NCBI GenBank assembly: GCA_017405875.1
Contig: JAFQZM010000021.1
Coordinates: 1-55,875 of the forward strand
Reading direction: 5' to 3'
Length of the DNA stretch: 55,875 bases
From: a bacterium
GTDB lineage: Bacteria > UBP6 > UBA1177
Both the position numbers and the translations under genes were made by a program. Of this stretch, positions 34,003 through 43,097 are shown piece by piece. Every line of letters begins with the position of its first letter. The first letter of the stretch is position 1. The notes below the pieces were generated by a model. It was not told where the DNA came from, did no database searches, and was given only the letters and a program-made list of their open reading frames with translations.

Positions 34003-35076
34003 ATGGCAGAAAACAGAAGAGAAATGATCGAAAACGTTATCAGAAACGTTGAAAAGCAGTACGGCAAAGGCTCGATTATGATTTTGGGAGACGAGACCAA
34101 CATCGACATTCCGGTTATTCCGTCGGGTTCGATGAGCCTTGACATCGCAATGGGTATCGGCGGCTATCCGAGAGGAAGGATAATCGAGATCTACGGACCT
34201 GAATCTTCGGGAAAAACAACTCTCGCTCTTCACGCAATCGCTGAAGCACAGAAAAAAGGCGGAGCTGCAGCATTTATCGACGCGGAACACGCATTTGATC
34301 TCAACTATGCGAAAAGACTGGGAATCCAAGTCGATTCACTTGTAGTTTCGCAGCCCGATTACGCTGAACAGGCTCTTGAAATCGCGGAAACCCTCGTACG
34401 CAGCAACGCAATCGACGTTTTAGTTATAGACTCCGTCGCAGCACTCGTTCCGAGAAGCGAGATCGAAGGCGAAATGGGCGAAAGCCAGATGGGTGTTCAG
34501 GCAAGACTTATGTCGCAGGCTCTGAGAAAACTCACGGCGGCAGTCAGCAAATCGAAAACCTGCCTCATCTTCATCAACCAGCTCAGAAGCAAGATCGGCG
34601 TAATGTTCGGCAATCCGGAAACCACGACAGGCGGAAACGCCCTTAAATTCTATGCTTCGATAAGAATCGACATAAGAAGGATCGCAAGCATCAAGGAAAA
34701 GGAAACCGTTATCGGCAACCAGGTAAAAGTCAAAATCCAGAAAAACAAGATGTTCCCGCCCTTCAGAGAGGCTGTTTTTGACATAATCTACGGCAAAGGC
34801 ATCGACCGCCTTACCGACATGATAAACGTTGCTGAAACTGACGGAATCATCGTAAAAAGCGGAAGCTGGTATGCATACAACGACGAAAAACTCGGTCAGG
34901 GCATTTCGAATGCTGCAAAAACTTTGAAGGAAAATCCTGAACTCATGAAGGAAATCGTCAACAAAATCAAAGAAAAACACAATCTGGTCAAAGATGCCGA
35001 CGAACAGCCGAAAGCAGAGCAGAAACCAGCAGAAGACGAAGATAAAAAACAGAAAAAGAGTGCTGGAGGCAAATAA
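34003..35076 (+). CDS. recA: Recombinase RecA
   Basis: RecA forms filaments on single-stranded DNA, drives strand exchange and activates the SOS response. The 357 residues contain the Walker A motif [11 protein letters not shown] (about 66-76), FIDAEHAFD, the Walker [39 protein letters not shown] and [11 protein letters not shown], with the usual acidic/Lys-rich tail. I start at the ATG at 34003 because GGAGAG is spaced 5 nt before it; two earlier in-frame starts precede that site. The stop overlaps the pilT start as TAATG. Confidence 0.98.
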   Translation: MAENRREMIENVIRNVEKQYGKGSIMILGDETNIDIPVIPSGSMSLDIAMGIGGYPRGRIIEIYGPESSGKTTLALHAIAEAQKKGGAAAFIDAEHAFDLNYAKRLGIQVDSLVVSQPDYAEQALEIAETLVRSNAIDVLVIDSVAALVPRSEIEGEMGESQMGVQARLMSQALRKLTAAVSKSKTCLIFINQLRSKIGVMFGNPETTTGGNALKFYASIRIDIRRIASIKEKETVIGNQVKVKIQKNKMFPPFREAVFDIIYGKGIDRLTDMINVAETDGIIVKSGSWYAYNDEKLGQGISNAAKTLKENPELMKEIVNKIKEKHNLVKDADEQPKAEQKPAEDEDKKQKKSAGGK

Positions 35077-36263
35077 TGAGCGACAATTTTCAGGAATACA
35101 TTCAGTTTCTTAACGAACTTCTGCATGATGCGGCAAGCCTCGGCGCATCCGACATTCATTTGAAAACATACAGCGCTCCGGTTTTCAGAATCAACGGAGT
35201 CCTGAACAAAATGGATAAATACGGCGTTCTCAAGCCCGAAAAACTCAATCCGATGATCGCGGGAATCCTCAACGACGAGCAGAGACGCGCTCTCAAAGAC
35301 AATGCCGAAATCGACCTTTCCCACAGCGTTTCGGGCGTCGGCAGATTCAGGGTAAACGTCTTCAAACAGAGAAGTTCTTTAGGCGCAGTTTTCAGAACGA
35401 TTCCCTTCTCGGTCAAATCGATCGATGAACTCATTCTGCCGCCTGCAATCAAAAAAATCGCCGACAACAGACGCGGACTCATCCTTGTCACGGGAACGAC
35501 GGGAAGCGGTAAATCGACGACAATGGCTTCAATCGTCGACTACATCAATTCTACCAGAGGCTGCAACATCATAACTATTGAAGATCCTATCGAATTTTTA
35601 CTTCGCGACAAAAAAAGTATCGTCAGCCAGCGCGAAATCGGTATCGACACGAAGTCTTTCTCGACCGCTCTCAGAGCTTCTCTTCGTGAGGACCCTGACG
35701 TAATCATGGTCGGTGAAATGCGTGACCTTGAAACGATCGAGATCGCACTTACCGCGGCTGAAACGGGTCACCTTGTAATCAGTACCCTTCACACTTTGAA
35801 CGCGGCTGAAACGATAAACCGAATCATCTCGGTATTCCCGCCGAACAACCAGGGACAGATCCGTCAGCAGCTGGGCAGTGTCCTTACCGCAGCAATAAGC
35901 CAGCGTCTTATCAAAAAGAAAGACGGAAAAGCGCGTGTTCCGGCAGTTGAAATCCTTGTCGCTTCCCAGCTCGTAAAAGAGATAATCGTTGACGGCTCAA
36001 GGTTCAAAGAGCTTCAGGACACCATTGAAAAAGGACATCAGAGCTACGGAATGCAGACTTTCGACCAGTCGATATTCCAGCTTTATCAGGACGGTCACAT
36101 CTCAGAAAAAGAGGCGCTCGAAAACGCAACAAGTCCGGACGACCTCGTTCTCAGAATGAAGGGCGTCAGCATGTCGGGCGACGGTGACTGGGGCTCTTTC
36201 GACAGCGGTACCGAGGGCATGACTCCGCAGTACGAGCCGACAGATTTTGAATTCGACAAATAG
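35076..36263 (+). CDS. pilT: Twitching-motility ATPase PilT
   Basis: PilT is the hexameric ATPase that retracts type IV pili. The 395 residues have an N-terminal PAS-like part (ASDIHLKTYSAPVFRING) and Walker A GTTGSGKSTTMAS (about 140). These are followed by the Asp box, the Walker B region ALREDPDVIMVGEMRD, and the His box GHLVISTLHTLNA. The AIRNLI-type retraction motif is not visible verbatim. No pilin genes are in the window. Its start overlaps the recA stop by one base, so translation is coupled to recA. Confidence 0.93.
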   Translation: MSDNFQEYIQFLNELLHDAASLGASDIHLKTYSAPVFRINGVLNKMDKYGVLKPEKLNPMIAGILNDEQRRALKDNAEIDLSHSVSGVGRFRVNVFKQRSSLGAVFRTIPFSVKSIDELILPPAIKKIADNRRGLILVTGTTGSGKSTTMASIVDYINSTRGCNIITIEDPIEFLLRDKKSIVSQREIGIDTKSFSTALRASLREDPDVIMVGEMRDLETIEIALTAAETGHLVISTLHTLNAAETINRIISVFPPNNQGQIRQQLGSVLTAAISQRLIKKKDGKARVPAVEILVASQLVKEIIVDGSRFKELQDTIEKGHQSYGMQTFDQSIFQLYQDGHISEKEALENATSPDDLVLRMKGVSMSGDGDWGSFDSGTEGMTPQYEPTDFEFDK

Positions 36264-36293
36264 TTTTTCCAAACAGTCTATCAAGGAGTTTTC

Positions 36294-37091
36294 ATGAAGA
36301 TCGCAGTAGTTCAAAACGATCCTGTTTTTGGAGAAAAATCTAAAAATATCAGCGATTTGCTTAAAATGATGGAATCAACGGAAGCAGAACTTTACATCCT
36401 TCCCGAAATGTCTTATTCGGGTTATCAGGTCGTTTCAGCGGAAGAAGCGCGCTCGCTTGCAGACAAAGTAGATTCCGAAAATGTCATGCGTTTCGTTGAA
36501 TGGTCGAAATCGCACGACAGCGCGGTAATATTCGGATTTCCCGAAGCTGCAGAAGACGGGAAAATCTACAATTCCTCTCTTTTCGTAACTCCCGAAGGCG
36601 ACAGGCACATTTACCGCAAATCGCACCTCTTTTATAAGGAAAAACTTTACTACGGTCCCGGGAATACCGGCTTTTTCGTAAAAGAATGGCGTGGTTTAAA
36701 AATCGGTCAGGCAATATGCTTCGACTGGTATTTTTCAGAAAGTTTCAGAACTCTGGCACTTCTTGGAGCTGATTTGATAGCGCACTGCACCAACATCATA
36801 ATGCCATATTTCCAGCGTGCCGCATTTGCTCGAGCGATCGAAAACAAAGTCTATATCGCGACATCCAACCGCATCGGAACTGAAGAACGCGACGGCGAAA
36901 AACTCACCTACACAGGCGAAAGCGTAATCGTCGATCCGCTCGGAAACTATCTTGTTGATGCTCCGCACGACACGACCGGAGTATTTGTTGCAGAAATCGA
37001 CACTAAACTTTCGAGAAACAAAAAGCTCAACGAATACAACGATGTTTTGGGCGACAGAAGGGATATTCTTTACAAAAAGCACTCTTTTTAA
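36294..37091 (+). CDS. Carbon-nitrogen hydrolase (nitrilase superfamily)
   Basis: The 265-residue cytosolic enzyme has the nitrilase Glu-Lys-Cys triad: Glu in LPEMSYSGYQ, Lys in YRKSHLFYKEKLYY and Cys in GQAICFDWYF. Members hydrolyse nitriles, amides or N-carbamoyl groups; the closest types include omega-amidases, but the substrate here is not known. An AAGGAG site precedes the ATG. The CCA-adding enzyme gene starts 3 nt after its stop. Confidence 0.9.
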   Translation: MKIAVVQNDPVFGEKSKNISDLLKMMESTEAELYILPEMSYSGYQVVSAEEARSLADKVDSENVMRFVEWSKSHDSAVIFGFPEAAEDGKIYNSSLFVTPEGDRHIYRKSHLFYKEKLYYGPGNTGFFVKEWRGLKIGQAICFDWYFSESFRTLALLGADLIAHCTNIIMPYFQRAAFARAIENKVYIATSNRIGTEERDGEKLTYTGESVIVDPLGNYLVDAPHDTTGVFVAEIDTKLSRNKKLNEYNDVLGDRRDILYKKHSF

Positions 37092-37094
37092 ACC

Positions 37095-38285
37095 ATGAAA
37101 ATCTATCAGGTTGGCGGATCTGTCCGCGATGAAATAATCGGGATTCCCGTTTCAGACAAAGATTTCGTCGTTGTCGGAGCTACCGAAGCCGAATTCTCAA
37201 AAAAATTTCCGAAAGCTGAAAAAGTGGGAAAATCCTTCCCCGTTTTTCTTGTGAACGGCTGCGAATACGCTTTTGCAAGGCGCGAGCGCAAAACAGGACA
37301 CGGCTACCGCGGTTTTTCGGTGGAATTTTCTCCCGACATCACTTTGGAAGAAGACCTGCGTCGGCGTGACATAACGATAAACGCGATCGCAAAAGATCCC
37401 GATTTTCCGGACAGATACATTGATCCTTACGGCGGGATCGAAGACATAAAAAACAAGAAAATAGTCCACGTTTCCGAGGCCTTTTCGGAAGATCCCCTGC
37501 GTGTTTACAGAGTCGCCCGTTTTGCGGCGAAATTTCCAGATTTTTCGGTCGATGAAAGCACGATAAAGCTCATGAATTCTATCGGAGACGAGCTTGAGAC
37601 GCTTTCAACCGAAAGAGTCTGGAAAGAACTTGAAAAAGCCCTTGTCTATCCCCGCCCCAGCCGCTTTTTCGAGATTTTGAAAGAGGCGGATTTGCTGAAA
37701 TTCCACTTTCCCGAAGTAGCTGATCTCATCGGCGTTCCGGCTGGACCGATACAGTATCACCCGGAAGGAGACGCATTCATCCACACGATAGAAACGATGG
37801 ACCGCCTTAAACTTTCCGGCAACAACGACCCTGTCGCAATGTTTGCCGCGCTCTGCCACGACTGGGGAAAGGCAACCTCCTCGCCCGACAACTACCCGCA
37901 CCACTACGGCCACGATAAAGCGGGAGTCCCGATAATCGAAAACTTCTGCCGAAGAATGAAAAATGTTCCCGAGCGCTACAGATTGGCAGCAAAAACCGTC
38001 GCAAAATACCACATGATCGTCAGGGAGATCGACAAGATCACTCCCAAAAAAGCGATCACTATCATTCAGAACATACTTAAATGCTCGTGCGGGCTCGACG
38101 GGTTCATGGACGCAGTCAAAGCCGACAATGCAAGACAAAATGACGATGCACGTGCCTTCATCAGAAAAATGCTTCCCGTTCTGGATGTAAAACTTCCCGA
38201 AAAATACTGGAACGCAGGAAAAAAAAGCGCAGAAATACTGATGCAGCTTAAGATTATGAAATATAAGGAACTGGCCGGGAAATAG
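37095..38285 (+). CDS. cca: CCA-adding tRNA nucleotidyltransferase with HD domain
   Basis: This 396-residue class II enzyme adds or repairs the CCA end of tRNAs. The catalytic head carries GGSVRDEIIG and SDKDFVVVG with its paired acidic residues, followed by RRRDITINAIA and the neck and body helices. The C-terminal HD domain has IHTIETMDRL and FAALCHDWGKAT, which in E. coli adds phosphatase and phosphodiesterase activity. Length and order match the E. coli type. The stop lies 2 nt from the stop of the convergent glnA gene. Confidence 0.94.
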   Translation: MKIYQVGGSVRDEIIGIPVSDKDFVVVGATEAEFSKKFPKAEKVGKSFPVFLVNGCEYAFARRERKTGHGYRGFSVEFSPDITLEEDLRRRDITINAIAKDPDFPDRYIDPYGGIEDIKNKKIVHVSEAFSEDPLRVYRVARFAAKFPDFSVDESTIKLMNSIGDELETLSTERVWKELEKALVYPRPSRFFEILKEADLLKFHFPEVADLIGVPAGPIQYHPEGDAFIHTIETMDRLKLSGNNDPVAMFAALCHDWGKATSSPDNYPHHYGHDKAGVPIIENFCRRMKNVPERYRLAAKTVAKYHMIVREIDKITPKKAITIIQNILKCSCGLDGFMDAVKADNARQNDDARAFIRKMLPVLDVKLPEKYWNAGKKSAEILMQLKIMKYKELAGK

Positions 38286-38287
38286 AT

Positions 38288-39640
38288 TTAGATATTGAAG
38301 TAAAGTTCGTATTCCTGAGGCGTAGGCGCGTTGTAGACATAGCGCGCTTCTGCCTTTTTAGCTTTGATCCAAAGGTCTATCAGAGCCTTCGGGAATGCGG
38401 GCATCAAGTATTCGTTGTCGGCAGCGAGACCGTCAAGAACAGCGTTCAGGTTGAGCGGGAACATTTTTCCGTTTTCCTTGTCGTGATAGTTGCTTTCAAG
38501 CGGATCACGGCCTTTTTTGATGCCGTCAACGCCTGCAAGAATCATTGCGCTGAGGAAATAGTAAATGTTTGCTGTAGCGTCACCGGTCCTGTATTCGATC
38601 CTCTCTTCGCCTTTTGCAAGATATCCCGGAATTCTGATAGATGCTTCACGCGATCCTTTTGCAAATGTTGCGCTGACGGGAGCTTCAAAGCCCGGCACAA
38701 GGCGTTTGTATGAGTTCGTGCTCGGGTTCGAGAAAGCAAGAAGCGATCCGGTAAGGCTGTGGTCAAGAATACCTGCCGTGTAGGAAAGAGCTTCTTTTGA
38801 AAGACCGTGCAGACCGTCACCGGCAAAGAACGAAGCACCTTTTTTAACGAGGAACTGGTGAACGTGCATTCCGTTTCCGGCAATGTTGTAGACCGGTTTC
38901 GGCATGAACGTTACGAAAATTCCGTGCTCGCGTGCAACGTTTACGATTATCCATTTTGCAAGAGAAACTTTGTCGCCCGCTTCTGCAAGGCTTATGAAGT
39001 TGAGCTCGATCTCAAGCTGCGAAGCGCTTACTTCGTGGTGGTGGTATTTGACCGGAATGCCTACAGCTTCCATAGCCGCAACGATGTCGTTTCTCATTTC
39101 GAAATATTTGTCAGCCGGCGTAAGTCTGTGGTAGCCGTTCTGGATCCCGAAACGCGGAGCATCGTCGTAATCGGGGCCTATTCCTTCCTGGCTCTGGACT
39201 TCGTAGAAGCTGTGCGAATACTCGCTTGAATAGCGGACGCTGTCGAAAGCGTGGAACTCAAGTTCGATGAGGACTTTCGCGTCGTCTGCGATCTTCTGTT
39301 CCTTAAGGTATGCCGCAGTCTTTTTCGCGATGTTGCGCGGATACTGGTCGAAAGGCTCTCCCGTCGTCAGATAAACGTCGCAGAAAACGTGAGCTATCGT
39401 GTGTCCTTCCTTCTCCTCTACAAAAACCGTCGAAAGATCGGGTTTTGCGACCATGTCTGATTTGTCAACCTTTGCATAACCAAAGTTGGAGGCATCAAAA
39501 CCGATACCTTTTTCAAAAATCTTTTCCGAAATATAACCTTTTGGAAGCGTCACATGCCTGATCGTGCCGTTGATGTCGATCATCAGCATGCTGAGAAAAT
39601 CAATGTTGTCGAAATTACCGTCAAATTTTCTGAAGTTCAT
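38288..39640 (-). CDS. glnA: Glutamine synthetase (type I, short form)
   Basis: GlnA makes glutamine from glutamate, ATP and ammonia. The 450-residue protein has the type I motifs: GFDASNFGY, a metal-binding KYHHHEVSASQLEIELNF, NGMHVHQ, NPSTNSYKRLVPG and REASIRIPGY followed by RIEYRTGDATAN. It is shorter than the E. coli enzyme, and the Tyr of the adenylylation loop is not apparent, which suits the forms regulated by feedback alone. The ATG at 39640 follows a GGAGG site. Neighbouring genes are unrelated. Confidence 0.95.
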   Translation of the reverse strand: MNFRKFDGNFDNIDFLSMLMIDINGTIRHVTLPKGYISEKIFEKGIGFDASNFGYAKVDKSDMVAKPDLSTVFVEEKEGHTIAHVFCDVYLTTGEPFDQYPRNIAKKTAAYLKEQKIADDAKVLIELEFHAFDSVRYSSEYSHSFYEVQSQEGIGPDYDDAPRFGIQNGYHRLTPADKYFEMRNDIVAAMEAVGIPVKYHHHEVSASQLEIELNFISLAEAGDKVSLAKWIIVNVAREHGIFVTFMPKPVYNIAGNGMHVHQFLVKKGASFFAGDGLHGLSKEALSYTAGILDHSLTGSLLAFSNPSTNSYKRLVPGFEAPVSATFAKGSREASIRIPGYLAKGEERIEYRTGDATANIYYFLSAMILAGVDGIKKGRDPLESNYHDKENGKMFPLNLNAVLDGLAADNEYLMPAFPKALIDLWIKAKKAEARYVYNAPTPQEYELYFNI

Positions 39641-39749
39641 TTTTTCCTCCATAAAGAATTAACAAAAACATCGGGCAACGGTAGCAGATAAAAACTTTAT
39701 TTCAAGAATAAAAGAGGTTTTTAAGTTGAAAAAACGAGGGCAGCGCAAC

Positions 39750-39777
39750 TTGCCTTTTCTGTGTTTTCCTTTAAAAT
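39750..39777 (+). promoter_or_regulatory. Promoter for the AAA+ ATPase gene
   Basis: TTGCCT at 39750-39755 and TAAAAT at 39772-39777 are 16 bp apart. ACTGCGTTTTTCGG follows, then a CGGAGGG site at 39798. Confidence 0.6.
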
Positions 39778-39807
39778 ACTGCGTTTTTCGGTTTTTCGGA
39801 GGGAATC

Positions 39808-41136
39808 ATGCTGAAAATAACGATATGCGACGATCCGCTTTTTTACATCAAAAACAGAACCGACAAAATCCCGTGGGATGCCGCTTCAAAGGATGACTTT
39901 TTCGCTCATCTGCTTGATCTGGTGCGGCAGAACAGAAGTTTCAGCATTGCCTACGGCGAGTATCTTTTCGATGACGACGCAAAGGCTGTGACGCTGCTCG
40001 AAACGCTTGAAGGAAGCACTTCCGACATCACGCTTTTCTGTCGCGAGGCGGCTCTTCCGGCGGCAATTATGCGCTACGCCGCAATAGAAACGCAGAAACC
40101 CGATCTTTCCATATTTTCGGCAAAAACAGAAGCACTTCCCTTTTCAAAAAAGACGAAAGAAACGATTTTCGAAAACCTTAAAGGATTTCCTTTTTCAAGA
40201 ATCGACGACCTTCTGGATACAGTTGCTAAATTTGAGGAAAATCAGGCAGTTGAATACGTTCTGCAGTCAAAGAGAAGTCTCCTTATGCAGAACGAGATCC
40301 TTGAAGTCATCAATGTCGGTGACGGGATTTCGGGAATCGGCGGCTACGACGACCTGAAGCAGTGGATAACCGAGCGCAGAAACAACTTTTCGGAAGATGC
40401 GCGCAAATTCGGTATCCCGATGCCGAAAGGAATGCTCATGCTCGGTGTTCAGGGATGCGGAAAATCACTTACCAGCAAGGTCATCTCGAACATCTGGAAT
40501 TTCCCGCTCGTCAGACTTGACTTCATCAACCTTTTCAGAAAAGGTCAGAGCGTTGAAGAGCTCTTGAAATCGGCGATTGCGACGATCGAAGGTTTTGCTC
40601 CCGTCGTTTTGTGGATAGACGAAATCGAAAAGGCGCTTTCACAGGAAGGTGAAGGGGCTGAGATCCGCCGCGTTTTAGGCTGGCTCATGACATGGATGCA
40701 GGAAAAAACGGAGCCTGTTTTCCTTGTTGCAACTGCGAACAGAGTTTCGCTTCTTCCGCCCGAACTTCTTAGAAAAGGGCGTTTTGACGAAATCTTCTTT
40801 GTTGATCTTCCTTCAAAGCCGGAGCGCGAAGAGATTTTCAAAATCCACCTCAAAAAAAGAGGTAGAAATCCAGAAGAATTCGACACTGACAAGCTCGCAG
40901 GAAACTCCGAAGGCTTCAGCGGCGCCGAAATCGAGCAGACCGTCGTCGATTCGCTCATCACGGCATATTCGAGAAACTGCGAACTGACGCAGAAAATAGT
41001 GGAAGAGATCCTTCGCAGGACTGTTCCGCTTTCAAAAACCTACGAAGAAAACATCAAAGAACTCAGAATCTGGTCGAGAAACCGCGCAAGAAACGCTTCC
41101 GGCAACAGAAAAATAGAATCCTTCTTCGGAAATTAG
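39808..41136 (+). CDS. AAA+ ATPase (Ycf46-like)
   Basis: The 442-residue protein has an N-terminal domain of about 170 residues and then an AAA+ module resembling Ycf46: GVQGCGKS (Walker A, about 213-220), VVLWIDEIEKAL (Walker B), the sensor-like LVATANR and a LLRKGRFDEIFFVDLP arginine-finger block. Ycf46-type proteins are cytosolic and of unclear function; some are tied to carbon and photosynthesis traits in cyanobacteria, not relevant here. A GGAGGG site precedes the ATG, and a tRNA gene follows on the other strand. Confidence 0.85.
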   Translation: MLKITICDDPLFYIKNRTDKIPWDAASKDDFFAHLLDLVRQNRSFSIAYGEYLFDDDAKAVTLLETLEGSTSDITLFCREAALPAAIMRYAAIETQKPDLSIFSAKTEALPFSKKTKETIFENLKGFPFSRIDDLLDTVAKFEENQAVEYVLQSKRSLLMQNEILEVINVGDGISGIGGYDDLKQWITERRNNFSEDARKFGIPMPKGMLMLGVQGCGKSLTSKVISNIWNFPLVRLDFINLFRKGQSVEELLKSAIATIEGFAPVVLWIDEIEKALSQEGEGAEIRRVLGWLMTWMQEKTEPVFLVATANRVSLLPPELLRKGRFDEIFFVDLPSKPEREEIFKIHLKKRGRNPEEFDTDKLAGNSEGFSGAEIEQTVVDSLITAYSRNCELTQKIVEEILRRTVPLSKTYEENIKELRIWSRNRARNASGNRKIESFFGN

Positions 41137-41205
41137 CACAAAAAAGTCTTCAAGCCTTAACTTAAAAACCTTAAAAACGATGTCTGGGAAAAAAAACCGG
41201 AAAGG

Positions 41206-41281
41206 TGGTGCCCAGGGACAGAATCGAACTGCCCACACGGGGATTTTCAGTCCCCTGCTCTACCGACTGAGCTACCTGGGC
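41206..41281 (-). tRNA. tRNA-Phe (GAA)
   Basis: The minus strand reads a complete 76-nt cloverleaf. Acceptor arms GCCCAGG and CCTGGGC are perfect, the D-arm is GCTCAGTCGGTAGAGC and the T-arm loop is TTCGATT. The anticodon loop CTGAAAA with stem GGGGA/TCCCC gives anticodon GAA. The discriminator is A and the CCA end is encoded. A run of eight Ts (in the tRNA sense) lies about 10 nt after the 3' end, at 41190-41197, which may end transcription. Confidence 0.97.
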
Positions 41282-41359
41282 ACCAGCGAGCGGCATAGTA
41301 CCCGAAAGCTGATTGATGTCAAGAAAAAAATCTCAAAAAATTAATTTTATGAATTTTTC

Positions 41360-41368
41360 TGCTATTAT
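41360..41368 (+). promoter_or_regulatory. Extended -10 promoter for the CvpA-family gene
   Basis: TGCTATTAT is an extended -10 box; a weak TTAATT lies 16 bp upstream. CGGGCGTTTTTAAGGAGG follows at once, so promoter, leader motif and ribosome site are packed into 30 bp. Confidence 0.55.
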
Positions 41369-41391
41369 CGGGCGTTTTTAAGGAGGAAGCG

Positions 41392-41862
41392 ATGACTTTG
41401 GACATAATTTTTGCGGTTTTCGTTCTGCTTGCGATGCTTGCGGGATATTTAGGCGGCGGTTTCAAGGAAATTTTGAAGCTTGTCATCTTCGTTGTCATAT
41501 TCGCCGCATTCAAAATCCCGTCACTTGAAAGCGCGATGCAGGAACTTGCAGGACCGAGATTCTACACCGCATTTTACGCAGTCTCCTTTGTTGTCGCATA
41601 TTTCATAATATACAAACTGCTTTTTTTCGCGCTCCGCGACCTCATCAAGGAAAAGGAAGGAGCTTTGGGTGCAACGAACAAAACACTCGGAATCATCGTC
41701 GGATTTTTCAAGGGAACAGCAGTTATTTTCGTCTTGATCTACATTTTCGATTCCCTTTTAAAGCACAAAATCCTTATCGAACTCAAGCCTTACACCGAAG
41801 AATCGGTCATATACAGTGTGACAAAGATCGTACTCGAAAAAACCGGACTTTTTTTCTTTTAG
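41392..41862 (+). CDS. CvpA family membrane protein
   Basis: The 156-residue inner-membrane protein has four hydrophobic segments and the CvpA-like start DIIFAVFVLLAMLAGYLGG, then a Gly-containing GATNKTLGIIVGFFKG near residue 100. CvpA relatives are linked to colicin V export, envelope stress and biofilm traits, with unknown mechanism. The gene starts behind an AAGGAGG site. It ends 9 nt before xseA and is probably cotranscribed. Confidence 0.88.
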   Translation: MTLDIIFAVFVLLAMLAGYLGGGFKEILKLVIFVVIFAAFKIPSLESAMQELAGPRFYTAFYAVSFVVAYFIIYKLLFFALRDLIKEKEGALGATNKTLGIIVGFFKGTAVIFVLIYIFDSLLKHKILIELKPYTEESVIYSVTKIVLEKTGLFFF

Positions 41863-41871
41863 AGGTGCGCC

Positions 41872-43044
41872 ATGCAGGATGTAGTTGTTCCGGTATCGGC
41901 ATTTGTTCACGACCTTAAAAACGCAGTCGAAGGAGCTTTCGGCTTTGTCGCTCTGCGCGGCGAGATAACAAATCTGACGCGTGCTTATTCAGGTCACATC
42001 TACTTTACGCTGAAAGATAACGACGCACAGATCAAGTGCGCCCTTTTCAAAAACCAGCAGAAAATGAACAAGGCGGAGCTCAAAAACGACGCCGAATATG
42101 TGGTTTACGGCAGGATCTCGGTCTACGAACCGCGCACCGAGATCACTCTCGTCGCCTCTCTTGTAGTGCCTTTCGGAGAAGGGCTTGCAGCGATGCAGCT
42201 GAAAATGCTCAAGGAAAAACTGTATAAAGAAGGCGTTTTTGACCAGTCCCACAAAAAACCGCTTCCCGAATATCCGGCAGTAGTCGGCGTCGTCACGGCT
42301 GAAAGCGGAGCCGCGATACATGACATCATAAAAGTTTCGAGAAAGCGCTTTCCGGCAGCCCAGATAGTCCTCTCACCCGCACTGGTCCAGGGTAGAGACG
42401 CCCACTTGAGCATAATTGCGGCACTCGAAAAACTTTCGGCGCTTGATGAAGTCGAAGTCATAATAATCGGCAGAGGCGGCGGCTCGAAAGAAGATCTCGA
42501 TGCATTCAATTCAGAGGATCTGGCACGAGCCGTCATAAAATGCGAAAAACCGATAGTCAGCGCAGTAGGACACGAAACCGACTCCACGATTCTGGATTTA
42601 GCGGCAAGTTTTTCTGTCGCAACTCCGAGTGCGGCGGCTGAGCTCATCTTCCCCGACAGTACTGAGATCCTTCAGAACACAAAACACACAGTTGATCTCA
42701 TGAGAAAAGAGACCGAAGGAATCCTCTTTTCAAAGTTCATGCAGCTCGACAACCTCACCCTTTCGCTCAAAAACCCGAAAGAGATCATAAATTCCATCCT
42801 TCACGACACCGAAAGACTGATGTTTAAAGCAGAAAAGATACTCAAAGAACTCATAAATCAGAAAAGTGCCGAACTTTCAGACCTCGAAAAAAGACTTGAG
42901 ACAGTCAATCCGCTCTCCCCGCTGCAGAGAGGTTTCGCGATAGTTTCGCAGAACGGAAAAACCGTCAAAAAAAGTGTTGAACTTGAGCCTGCTTCGCCGT
43001 TTGAAATAAGGTTCGGCGACGGGAAAGTTAGAATTAAGGAGTAA
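41872..43044 (+). CDS. xseA: Exodeoxyribonuclease VII large subunit
   Basis: XseA with XseB forms exonuclease VII, which degrades single-stranded DNA. The 390 residues have an N-terminal OB fold (LRGEITNLTRAYSGHIYFTL) and the catalytic core with VIIIGRGGGSKEDLDAFN and SAVGHETDSTILD, all intact. The coiled C-terminal part is shorter than in the E. coli enzyme. No xseB gene was found adjacent; it is a very small gene that could be elsewhere. Downstream a strong palindrome separates it from a convergent gene. Confidence 0.95.
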   Translation: MQDVVVPVSAFVHDLKNAVEGAFGFVALRGEITNLTRAYSGHIYFTLKDNDAQIKCALFKNQQKMNKAELKNDAEYVVYGRISVYEPRTEITLVASLVVPFGEGLAAMQLKMLKEKLYKEGVFDQSHKKPLPEYPAVVGVVTAESGAAIHDIIKVSRKRFPAAQIVLSPALVQGRDAHLSIIAALEKLSALDEVEVIIIGRGGGSKEDLDAFNSEDLARAVIKCEKPIVSAVGHETDSTILDLAASFSVATPSAAAELIFPDSTEILQNTKHTVDLMRKETEGILFSKFMQLDNLTLSLKNPKEIINSILHDTERLMFKAEKILKELINQKSAELSDLEKRLETVNPLSPLQRGFAIVSQNGKTVKKSVELEPASPFEIRFGDGKVRIKE

Positions 43045-43049
43045 GGTTT

Positions 43050-43085
43050 AAGGTCCTTAAGGACTTTAGGGACTTTAAGGACCTT
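43050..43085. terminator. Inverted repeat between convergent xseA and DHH gene
   Basis: Arms AAGGTCCTTAA (43050-43060) and TTAAGGACCTT (43075-43085) are perfectly complementary, with a 14-nt loop that repeats the word GGACTTTA. It occupies the 53-bp gap between the two convergent stops, so a bidirectional terminator is likely. Confidence 0.65.
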
Positions 43086-43097
43086 AGACTTTAAACT

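Noticed and set aside
42385-42412. GTAGAGACGCCC inside xseA as another GAGACG palindrome
   Set aside because: Only one arm is present, and the bases encode the family's normal position around VQGRDAH; it is chance similarity.
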